Origin: Saprospiraceae bacterium
GTDB lineage: Bacteria > Bacteroidota > Bacteroidia > Chitinophagales > Saprospiraceae
Length of the DNA stretch: 6,757 nucleotides
Assembly (NCBI GenBank): GCA_013361075.1
Contig: JABWAJ010000311.1
Location: 1-6,757, forward strand
Direction of reading: 5' to 3'
Program-made: the position numbers and the translations under genes
The notes under the pieces: generated by a model
What the model saw: the letters and a program-made list of their open reading frames with translations, nothing else
Databases searched by the model: none
Told to the model about the DNA's origin: nothing
Shown here: positions 1 through 6,011 of the stretch, piece by piece
How positions within the stretch are numbered: position 1 is the first letter of the stretch
How the letters are laid out: every line of letters starts with the position of its first letter

Positions 1-965
1 GAGAAGCTGTGTTTTTAGCCCGGCAAGGCTTCGACGACATTCTGATTGCTTATCCAACATGCGACCCGCAAGATATAAGCGCAGTAGCAGAAACCGTTGC
101 CCTCGGAAAACACCTGATCCTTATGGTAGATTGCCGGGAGCATGTTGATTTGGCCAACCGTGCTGCTATCGAAAAAAAAGTGCAACTCCCACTGTGTTTA
201 GATGTAGATATGTCCACCAAATTTCCGGGCCTCCATTTCGGGGTACAGCGTTCCGGCATTCGGTCAGTAGCAGAAGCCAAAGCACTGTTTGACTATATTC
301 GTCAACATGATTTCTTGTACCTGGACGGGATTATGGGCTATGAAGCCCAGCTTGCCGGACTGGCCGATAACGTGCCCGGGCAGTATTTAAAAAACCAGGT
401 CATCCGGTTGCTGCAACGCTTTGCTTTGGTAAAAGTAAGGTCTTTCCGCGCAGCGGTAGTGGCCGCTATTGGTTCGGAAAATCTCAGGTTTGTGAACGCA
501 GGTGGTACAGGGAGCCTGGAAACTTCTTCTGAAGAACCGGTTGTGACAGAAGTGACTGCGGGTTCAGCATTTTATGCGCCTGCATTGTTCGACGGGTACA
601 GCCATTTCCAACACCAACCTGCAGCAGGTTTTGCACTGGAAATTACCCGGCAACCCGAACCGGGCATCTATACCTGCTTTGGCGGAGGCTATGTAGCTTC
701 AGGGGCAACAGGCAAAACTAAACTTCCGGTACCCTATTTGCCGGAAGGCGCTGCTCTTTTACCCAATGAAGGTGCTGGTGAAGTACAAACTCCGGTTTTG
801 TACCGCGGCCCGCAGCCGTTACAACTGGGGGATCCCATTTTTTTTCGGCATGCCAAAGCCGGGGAATTGTGCGAACATTTCAACCACCTCTACCTAATCC
901 AGAATGGCCAGGTAGTGGATTGTGTGCCGACTTACCGGGGAGAGGGCGTTTTTAATCCTCAGTAG
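1..965 (+). CDS. Amino acid deaminase/aldolase, PLP fold type III (D-threonine aldolase / D-serine dehydratase-like), 5' truncated
   Basis: The C-terminal ~320 residues of a cytoplasmic PLP enzyme. The frame is open through the left edge (Glu and Ala codons at 3-8 precede the GTG at 9), so the true start lies upstream and about 70-100 residues are missing, including the region where this family carries the PLP-binding lysine. Visible family landmarks, counting the GTG at 9 as residue 1: GFDDILIAYP (7-16), the barrel strands LILMVD and LCLDVD, a phosphate-binding type segment NAGGTGS (163-169), EVTAGSAFYAPALFDGY (181-197), CFGGGYVASGATG (223-235), EGAGEVQTPVL (254-264) and FFRHAKAGELCEHFN (278-292). 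The last segment lies where related enzymes bind a divalent metal; H281, C288 and H290 are candidate ligands, but I cannot assign them. The family comprises an alanine-racemase-type barrel plus a D-serine-dehydratase-like C-terminal domain, acting on D-serine, D-threonine or related beta-hydroxy amino acids; the substrate here is not predictable. It ends with TAG and no strong hairpin terminator follows. Confidence 0.85.
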   Translation, partial: EAVFLARQGFDDILIAYPTCDPQDISAVAETVALGKHLILMVDCREHVDLANRAAIEKKVQLPLCLDVDMSTKFPGLHFGVQRSGIRSVAEAKALFDYIRQHDFLYLDGIMGYEAQLAGLADNVPGQYLKNQVIRLLQRFALVKVRSFRAAVVAAIGSENLRFVNAGGTGSLETSSEEPVVTEVTAGSAFYAPALFDGYSHFQHQPAAGFALEITRQPEPGIYTCFGGGYVASGATGKTKLPVPYLPEGAALLPNEGAGEVQTPVLYRGPQPLQLGDPIFFRHAKAGELCEHFNHLYLIQNGQVVDCVPTYRGEGVFNPQ

Positions 966-1071
966 TTAAAGCTGATCTGGTACTTTGGGTATTACCGGAA
1001 TCCTTCATTGTGTTTTCGGCGATCCATTGACCTTCCGGAAGTTTTGTTTCGGCTTCGCTCAGCCAGCAGCT

Positions 1072-1186
1072 CAACGAACAAACAACAAACAACGAACAAC
1101 AAACAACAAACAACGAACAACGAACAACGAACAACAAACAACGAACAACAAACAACGAACAACAAACAACGAACAACAAACAACAA
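1072..1186. repeat. Heptanucleotide tandem array (CAACAAA / CAACGAA)
   Basis: From 1083 to 1180 there are 14 consecutive perfect 7-bp units differing only at the fifth base (A or G). In order they read A G A A G G G A G A G A G A, where A is CAACAAA and G is CAACGAA. A partial unit (CAACAA) follows at 1181-1186. A CAACGAA and a truncated CAAA precede it at 1072-1082. The 3' half (1132-1180) is also 3.5 copies of a 14-bp A+G super-unit, which suggests expansion by slippage or unequal exchange of the 14-mer. The whole 115-bp stretch has no T on the + strand, so it cannot form base-paired hairpins by itself. Short tandem heptamers of this type are known from cyanobacteria (STRRs); an equivalent role here is inference. 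Confidence 0.95.
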
Positions 1187-1277
1187 TTTACCATTATGCT
1201 AAGGAAAGTGCCGCCAAAAATATTCAACCGGTATTTGCGTTCGCTTTTTGTATTTTACCCCAACTTCGCACCATTCA

Positions 1278-1285
1278 AAACTTTG
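1278..1285 (+). promoter_or_regulatory. Possible -7 element for porQ
   Basis: AAACTTTG fits the Bacteroidota -7 consensus TAnnTTTG except at the first base. It would place transcription start near 1291, about 20 bases before the ATG. The nearest upstream TTG (1248-1250) is 27 bases away, outside the usual 17-23 spacing, so the call is weak. The heptamer array ends about 90 bp upstream. Confidence 0.3.
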
Positions 1286-1311
1286 AATTTAACGGATAAG
1301 AATTTTTACCT

Positions 1312-2364
1312 ATGCTTAAAAAAGCAACCTCCGTGGTGTCTGCCATTTTGGTAAGTACCTTCAGCTTTGCTCAATTAGGTGGCAACAGCACCTATGCTTT
1401 CATGAATCTGTCTCCATCTGCAAGGGTGACGGCGCTCGGAGGAAACCTGATTGCAGTACAGGATGACGATGTTAGTCTGGCGCATGCCAATCCGTCGTTG
1501 CTGAATGCTACAATGCACCAGCAATTGACTTTTAACCACAATTTTCATTTTGCAGGTATTCAGAATGGGTACGCCGCTTATGGCCACCACCTTGAAAAAT
1601 GGCGTACTACATTCCATGGCGGGGTACAATATACCAACTATGGCGATTTAGATGCCACCGATGTACTGGCGCAGGTTACCGGCAGTTTTAAAGTGGCAGA
1701 ATATGCAGTGGTACTCGGTGCCGGGTACCAGGCATACGACCGGCTCTCTATCGGGGCCAACATTAAGTGGATTTCTTCACAGCTGGCGGGTGCTCAGTCT
1801 ATGGGTATTTCCGGCGACTTAGGGGTCACCTATTCTGATACATCGCGCCTGCTTACGGTGGCCTTCGTGGCCAAAAATATCGGCACCCAACTAACAACCT
1901 ACGAAGAAGGCGCTCCGTTTGAAAAATTACCTTTTGAAATGCAGCTTGGCATCTCCAAGCGCCTGCGCTACCTGCCGTTTCGCTTGTCGGTTGTTTACCG
2001 GTATTTTGATCGCTGGAATGTGCTTTATGATGACCCGAACGCAGAAGACACCACAACCGATTTTGGAGAAGCCCCCACAGAACCCAGCCAAACGGCAGTT
2101 TTTTTCAACAATTTCCTGCGCCATTTTGTGTTTAACGGGGAATTCCTGTTTGGTAAAAAAGAAAATTTCCGCCTGCGTGCCGGCTATGCGGCTTTGTTGG
2201 GCAGAGAAATGAGCCTGGAAAACTACCGCAGCTTAGCAGGCTTTACTTTTGGGATTGGCATCAAAATCAACCGTTTCCGCCTCGACTATGGCAGAATGCA
2301 CTACCACCTCGCCGGGGGAATCAATCATTTGAGCATTTCGACGAATTTTAGAGAGTTTAGGTAG
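1312..2364 (+). CDS. porQ: Type IX secretion system protein PorQ
   Basis: A 350-residue outer-membrane beta-barrel protein of the PorV/FadL-like group. Residues 1-20 form a signal peptide (basic LKK, hydrophobic core, SFA|Q cleavage). The mature protein starts with the PorQ signature GGNSTYAFMNLSPSAR (23-38), followed by ALGGNLIAV (41-49) and DDDVSLAHANPSLL (51-64). Amphipathic, aromatic-rich strands then continue to the C terminus (for example FRLRAGYAALLGREMSL and FRLDYGRMHYHLAGGINHLSIS), as expected for a barrel. The length matches the family (about 340 residues). In characterised species PorQ works with PorU, PorV and PorZ in the cell-surface attachment complex that cleaves the C-terminal sorting domain of T9SS cargo and links cargo to A-LPS. 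There is no sorting domain on PorQ itself. No Shine-Dalgarno sequence precedes the ATG; the leader is AT-rich, as usual in the phylum. No other T9SS core gene is visible in the window. Confidence 0.88.
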   Translation: MLKKATSVVSAILVSTFSFAQLGGNSTYAFMNLSPSARVTALGGNLIAVQDDDVSLAHANPSLLNATMHQQLTFNHNFHFAGIQNGYAAYGHHLEKWRTTFHGGVQYTNYGDLDATDVLAQVTGSFKVAEYAVVLGAGYQAYDRLSIGANIKWISSQLAGAQSMGISGDLGVTYSDTSRLLTVAFVAKNIGTQLTTYEEGAPFEKLPFEMQLGISKRLRYLPFRLSVVYRYFDRWNVLYDDPNAEDTTTDFGEAPTEPSQTAVFFNNFLRHFVFNGEFLFGKKENFRLRAGYAALLGREMSLENYRSLAGFTFGIGIKINRFRLDYGRMHYHLAGGINHLSISTNFREFR

Positions 2365-2372
2365 AGCCGGCT

Positions 2373-4730
2373 TCAGTTCCCTTTATTCATCATCTCAATC
2401 ACCTCCTTATAACTCACCAATTCAATCCCTCTCCGAAGAATGGCCTCTTTTACCTGCTCACTGGTAAATAAATTCGTCACGTCCTGCCGCCCCTGAGCCA
2501 CATCTTCGTAGCCGATGTGATGAATTGCCCTTAATTCTTCGTTGTCAAGGCCGGGATGCTCTACATACACATAAGTTTTGCCGGTTTCCAGTCCGTCGAG
2601 CATTTTGATGAATGCCTGTATTTTTTCTTCCAGGGTTTTGTTCCTGGCATCAAACCAGGTGTAGGCAACCTGAATGTCTTTTTCCGGCTCTACGTCTACC
2701 ATCGTGAGGTTGTATTCTTTGCCTATTTTTCGGGCAAGCGCTTTTACTTCTGGGTCAAAAGCCAGGCTGTTCATGTGCCCGGAAACATGGCTCAGGCGGG
2801 GGATGTATTTTTTTGCCATCTCGATTTGCGCCCGCAGTTCTTTTTCGATGTCTTCAATTTTCCATGCGTGGTTCATCACAGCTTGCTGGGGGTAGTGGCT
2901 GTTTGGGTAAAGCATCTGATAAAAATAACCGTCTTCGTTCCGAAGGCTCGGGCAATCGGTTAGCGGGCGCCATTTTATGTTGTCCCACTCGCTGGTAATT
3001 GCAAAGTGGAGGCCCACATCAACTCCAGGGTGTTGTTCCAGCAATTTAACCGCTTCCGGAAACCACGGCGACGGCACAATTATCTCAATGGAAGTTTCAA
3101 TTCCTTCTTTGTAAGATTTTATCAACGCCTCATTTGCTGAGTGCGAAAAGCCCATGTCGTCGCCCCGAATGATCAGGCGCGGCGGATCGCTGTGTTTTTT
3201 CTTCAATACACCTTTGGTTATTTTTCGATCCACTTTTTTATTGATTATGCTTTGCCAGTCAACAGAAACAAGATCTCCTTCGAAAGTACAGGTGATGGTT
3301 TCAGTGTGCGGACTTTCAATATACCTCAGGGTTAATTCCAGCATTTTTTCGCTTTTCCAGGTATAACTGCCGGCTGTCTTGAATGGGGCTAATCCTACCC
3401 GGTTTGCTTTTGCCCGGGCTACCAGGTAGGGACCATATTTTGTCGTTTGACTCAAGGCCCAATGATCCAAACCAAACGGAAGCACATGCGTCGTGGAATC
3501 CATTTGTAAGGCTACCTGACAAACATTGTCTTTAAATTCAAAACGGATATTTTCAAGGCTGTTGTCACTGGAAAAAATGCCAAACGTCTGGCCTGAAATG
3601 CTGGACTCCAGATCGGGATTTGTGTTTTTTGCAGGCTTTGGCAACGCCAGTGAAGCCAGTTTTGCATTCAATGAGGCGCGTGCTTTGGGGTTTGCAGGCA
3701 ATTTTCCGGATTTGATGGCCGGGAAAAGATGCTTCCATATCAAATTTAATTCTGCCTGCATATCTGAGGTCTCCGAGGTAATGGCAATCACAGCATCCTT
3801 TTCCGGAAAAATGAGGATGTATTGGCCAAAAGCTCCGTCTGCACGGTAAGAATTATTCCGGCTCCGCCACATCTGGTAGCAATAGCCCTGCAGCCAGTCG
3901 CTCGAATCGCGTTTCCCCTGGGTCGCGTTGGGGTCTTGCAAAATTTTCATTGTTGAGGCTTCCTCTACCCATGAAGCCGGCAAAATTTGTTTTCCCTGCC
4001 ACATGCCCTTTTGCAGGAACAACTGCCCGAATTTAGCCATGTCTTCGGTTTTGAGGCGCAACCCCCAACCGCCTACATTGATGCCATCCGGGTTGATTTC
4101 CCAGTCTATGCTACTGATGCCCAGTGGGTTAAATAGTCTCGGCTTCAGGTAATCCAGGATTTTTTGCCCGGTCACTTGCTGAACAATGGCAGAAAGCATA
4201 AATGTTGCGGAGGAATTATACAGAAATTTCGTCCCAGGCTGGTGCACAATCGGGATGGCAAAAAATGCCTTTACCCAGTCCTTCTCGCGGGCGGTAACTT
4301 TGGAAGTTGGATCCTTTTCGTGTCCAACACTCATACTCAACAGGTCTTTTACCCGCAACTCCGCCAGATATGGCGGCATCGTAGCAGGCAAATCGTCAGG
4401 AAAAAAAGAAATGACTTTGTCGTTCACTGTCAGCCGGTTTTCCGCTACGGCAAACCCTACCGCCGTAGCTGCAAAGCTTTTGCTGCACGAGTACATGGTG
4501 TGCTTCAAATCATTGCGGTAAGGATTCCACCAGCCTTCTGCTACAATTTTTCCGTGGCGCAGCACCATAAAGCTGTGGAATTCGTGGTTGCTTTTGGCCG
4601 CGGCTTCCAAAAAATCGAGGATGCCTTCAGAGGAAACTCCTTCAGCTTCAGGTGTACTTCGGGGTAGTACCCCCGTTTTTTGCGCGCACAACTGGAAGGT
4701 TAGAAACAGGAGGAGGAGGGCATATTTCAT
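2373..4730 (-). CDS. Exported fusion: class C beta-lactamase-like serine hydrolase + YdjC/ChbG-type carbohydrate deacetylase
   Basis: 785 residues in one uninterrupted frame. Residues 1-16 are a signal peptide (MKYALLLLFL, cleavage near LCA|Q); the cysteine is not in a good lipobox. Residues ~22-340 are a serine hydrolase of the AmpC/penicillin-binding fold. S81-C-S-K84 is the SxxK nucleophile motif, Y171-N-S is the second motif (YxS, not the common YxN), and GAFGQY (299-304) occupies the place of KTG/HxG. Residues ~371-505 are beta-rich and unassigned, like the accessory domain after many such hydrolases. Residues ~517-785 are YdjC/ChbG-like: GDDMGFSHSANEAL (523-536) with metal/base aspartates D524-D525, GLHF with H575, SHVSGHMN with H648 and H652, and EHPG with H725, all matching family positions. 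YdjC/ChbG enzymes deacetylate N-acetylated sugars; characterised ones such as E. coli ChbG are cytosolic, so this exported copy should act in the periplasm or at the surface. The substrate is unknown. Its stop lies 8 bp from that of the convergent porQ. Confidence 0.88.
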   Translation of the reverse strand: MKYALLLLFLTFQLCAQKTGVLPRSTPEAEGVSSEGILDFLEAAAKSNHEFHSFMVLRHGKIVAEGWWNPYRNDLKHTMYSCSKSFAATAVGFAVAENRLTVNDKVISFFPDDLPATMPPYLAELRVKDLLSMSVGHEKDPTSKVTAREKDWVKAFFAIPIVHQPGTKFLYNSSATFMLSAIVQQVTGQKILDYLKPRLFNPLGISSIDWEINPDGINVGGWGLRLKTEDMAKFGQLFLQKGMWQGKQILPASWVEEASTMKILQDPNATQGKRDSSDWLQGYCYQMWRSRNNSYRADGAFGQYILIFPEKDAVIAITSETSDMQAELNLIWKHLFPAIKSGKLPANPKARASLNAKLASLALPKPAKNTNPDLESSISGQTFGIFSSDNSLENIRFEFKDNVCQVALQMDSTTHVLPFGLDHWALSQTTKYGPYLVARAKANRVGLAPFKTAGSYTWKSEKMLELTLRYIESPHTETITCTFEGDLVSVDWQSIINKKVDRKITKGVLKKKHSDPPRLIIRGDDMGFSHSANEALIKSYKEGIETSIEIIVPSPWFPEAVKLLEQHPGVDVGLHFAITSEWDNIKWRPLTDCPSLRNEDGYFYQMLYPNSHYPQQAVMNHAWKIEDIEKELRAQIEMAKKYIPRLSHVSGHMNSLAFDPEVKALARKIGKEYNLTMVDVEPEKDIQVAYTWFDARNKTLEEKIQAFIKMLDGLETGKTYVYVEHPGLDNEELRAIHHIGYEDVAQGRQDVTNLFTSEQVKEAILRRGIELVSYKEVIEMMNKGN

Positions 4731-4858
4731 GATGTTGATTGTTAGCGTTCTGTTGAGGTTGTAAAATAGGCGTTTGCTGGAAAAATGTAAAAATTTTTGA
4801 GAATTTTGTGAAGGGTACTCGCCTGAAATTTCCTGATAAATTTAAAAGCCTTACCAAC
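4731..4858. promoter_or_regulatory. Divergent promoter region (hydrolase-deacetylase fusion / TPR gene)
   Basis: These 128 bp separate two divergent starts and must hold both promoters. On the + strand AATTTTTG (4792-4799) and GAATTTTG (4801-4808) resemble the TAnnTTTG -7 element, with a TTTG at 4773-4776. Spacings of 15 and 24 bases bracket the usual 17-23, so neither is convincing. On the - strand TACATTTT (4789 down to 4782) is the best -7 candidate but lacks a matching upstream TTG. I see no clear operator palindrome. Exact elements are unassigned. Confidence 0.45.
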
Positions 4859-5761
4859 ATGAAAAATGTTTTTTGCCTGTTTTTTTTGCTCCTGACTGCT
4901 GCGCTGGTGTCTGAAAGCAGAGCCCAACCCTGCATTGAAACCGCTGTCATCATGGCACCAGCTTTGTCAGATGCAACCCGGAAGGCATTTGAAGAAAAAT
5001 TGGCTGAAGCGCGTACCCGGCACGACCTTGCGCCCAATGCCCCGGATGCTGTGATCTGGCTTGGCCGCCGCCTGGCTTATCTTGGGCAGTACCGCGAAGC
5101 GATTGCCGTATTCAGCAAAGGAGCGGCACAGTTTCCTTCTGATGCCCGCTTCCTGCGCCACCGGGGTCACCGCCTGATCAGTATCCGTTGCTTTGAAGAG
5201 GCCATCCGCGACCTGAAAAAAGCGGCACGTCTCACCCGAAACCGCCCCGACGAAGTGGAGCCCGACGGGTTGCCCAATGCCCGCAACATCCCCACCAGCA
5301 GCCTGCAATCCAATATCTGGTACCATTTAGCGCTGGCCTACTACGTCCAGGGCAATTTCAAAAAAGCGCTCCCGGCATGGAAGCGTTGCGTGGACTTGTC
5401 AACCAACCCCGACGGTCTGGTTTCTTCTACCAATTGGTACTATATGACCCTGCGACGGCTGGGCCGCGACAAACAGGCCACCAAAGCCCTGGCTACCATA
5501 GGAGATCATTTAGATGTGATTGAAAATCAGGACTACCTGACACTCCTCCAGCTCTATCAGGGGAAACGCACCGAAGCAGAACTCCGGGCTGCCCTCGATA
5601 CCGGCTCTAACACCCTAAGCAATGCCACACTGGGCTACGGCTTTGGCAATTGGCTGTTGTATAATGGACGTGAGGCGGAAGCACGAGTTGTGTTTTCGCA
5701 GGTCCTGGCTGGGGGGCAATGGTCGAGTTTTGGATTTATTGCAGCAGAGGGTGAACAGTAA
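4859..5761 (+). CDS. Exported tetratricopeptide-repeat (TPR) protein of unknown function
   Basis: 300 residues from the ATG at 4859. An upstream in-frame GTG (4808) would add 17 residues in front of a typical signal peptide, so the ATG is preferred: residues 1-22 have one Lys, a Phe/Leu-rich core and SRA|Q cleavage. The mature protein is mostly helical. TPR-like units: ~63-96 (WLGRRLAYLGQYREAIAVF, with the A/G/Y/A spacing of a TPR), ~97-130 (GHRLISIRCFEEAIRDLKKA), ~151-184 (WYHLALAYYVQGNFKKALPA), a degenerate unit ~190-220 (NWYYMTLRRLGRDKQATKAL), and a C-terminal one (GNWLLYNGREAEARVVFSQV). An insert rich in Asp/Pro/Asn (~126-150) breaks the array between units two and three. TPR arrays bind proteins, so an envelope scaffold or chaperone role is possible, but the sequence does not identify the partner. 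It is divergent from the hydrolase-deacetylase gene, with which it may share regulation. No hairpin terminator is evident after the TAA. Confidence 0.82.
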   Translation: MKNVFCLFFLLLTAALVSESRAQPCIETAVIMAPALSDATRKAFEEKLAEARTRHDLAPNAPDAVIWLGRRLAYLGQYREAIAVFSKGAAQFPSDARFLRHRGHRLISIRCFEEAIRDLKKAARLTRNRPDEVEPDGLPNARNIPTSSLQSNIWYHLALAYYVQGNFKKALPAWKRCVDLSTNPDGLVSSTNWYYMTLRRLGRDKQATKALATIGDHLDVIENQDYLTLLQLYQGKRTEAELRAALDTGSNTLSNATLGYGFGNWLLYNGREAEARVVFSQVLAGGQWSSFGFIAAEGEQ

Positions 5762-5940
5762 CATAAATAAGGTTTTGACGTGCTTTAGACCGGGTGTTTT
5801 GCCAATAAACTAAGTGTTGGTACAAACTCCGGCTTTGACAAATTTCCCAAGGGGTTCAAAGAGATTGATGTCTCCTCATTGGTCTCAAACTCACAAAACA
5901 CTCGCTCAGCTTCTCCTTTTGCCCACTCACCACCATAAAG

Positions 5941-5972
5941 TTGTATTCAGTATCGGGGCGCGCCCATATTTG
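5941..5972 (+). promoter_or_regulatory. Putative Bacteroidota-type promoter for the FN3 gene
   Basis: TTG at 5941-5943 (-33 element) is followed after 21 bases by CATATTTG at 5965-5972, which matches TAnnTTTG except at the first base. The spacing is within the usual 17-23 range. Transcription would begin near 5979, giving a leader of about 33 bases that is AT-rich (ATCAACTAAAACTAAAATAT) and lacks a Shine-Dalgarno sequence, as is normal in the phylum. It is the best promoter match in the window, but two short motifs are weak evidence. Confidence 0.4.
5956..5965. promoter_or_regulatory. 10-bp GC palindrome GGGCGCGCCC in the promoter spacer
   Basis: A perfect palindrome made only of G and C in otherwise mixed-composition DNA. 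It lies between the putative -33 and -7 elements and its last base is the first base of the -7 element. That position would suit a repressor or an activator site, but such a palindrome can also occur by chance; no repeat of it is seen elsewhere in the window. Confidence 0.25.
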
Positions 5973-6011
5973 TGGCGTACTCATTACTTAATCAACTAAA
6001 ACTAAAATATC

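Larger units (their letters stand above)
966..1311. other. 346-bp intergenic region between the PLP enzyme and porQ
   Basis: No credible gene. From left to right it holds about 105 bp of unassigned sequence, a short GGCT-TCGCTC-AGCC stem-loop-like segment (1051-1064), the heptanucleotide array (1072-1186), and about 125 bp of AT-richer DNA that must carry the porQ promoter. The apparent reading frames on both strands arise because a 7-bp repeat without stop codons stays open in every frame; their products are low-complexity Val/Cys/Leu/Phe or Asn/Thr/Gln strings. Confidence 0.8.
5762..6011. other. Intergenic region upstream of the FN3 gene; contents mostly unassigned
   Basis: 250 bp with no supported gene. 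It contains a plausible promoter (5941-5972) and a GC palindrome (5956-5965) near its right end. The middle part stays open on both strands: on + from 5814 to 5999 and on - from a GTG at 5901 to a TAA at 5785 (38 codons, beginning VFCEFETNEETSISLNPLGN). Neither has a recognisable family, start context or domain. A degenerate or dispersed repeat is as likely as a small gene. Confidence 0.5.

Noticed and set aside
995..1038. CCGGAA (995-1000) and TTCCGG (1033-1038) as a terminator stem after the PLP-enzyme gene
   Set aside because: A 6-bp stem with a 32-base loop and no T-run is too weak; TTCCGGAA is also self-complementary by itself.
1072..1186. CRISPR-like array
   Set aside because: The units are contiguous 7-mers with no spacers, so it is a simple tandem repeat.
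952..1299. Four overlapping open frames on both strands (952-1227 and 992-1186 on -, 985-1299 and 1008-1202 on +)
   Set aside because: They are open because the 7-bp repeat lacks stop codons in any frame; the products are low-complexity strings. The non-repeat C-terminal part of the 952-1227 frame (LSEAETKLPEGQWIAEN...) looks protein-like but overlaps the end of the PLP-enzyme gene and has no start outside the repeat region.
2365..2372. AGCCGGCT palindrome as an intrinsic terminator
   Set aside because: It has no loop, only 4 bp per arm, and no T-tract on either strand.
2556..4667. Many + strand frames of 60-167 codons opposite the fusion gene
   Set aside because: They are antisense shadows of a continuous 785-codon gene with intact motifs in both domains; none shows a domain or credible start.
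4709..4764. AGGAGGAGG on the + strand followed by a short frame (MMLIVSVLLRL) from 4729
   Set aside because: The purine run is the complement of Leu codons in the signal peptide of the - strand gene, and Shine-Dalgarno sequences are little used in this phylum.
4808..4858. GTG at 4808 as the start of the TPR protein
   Set aside because: It would put 17 polar residues before a textbook signal peptide that begins at the ATG at 4859, and the GTG overlaps a candidate -7 element.
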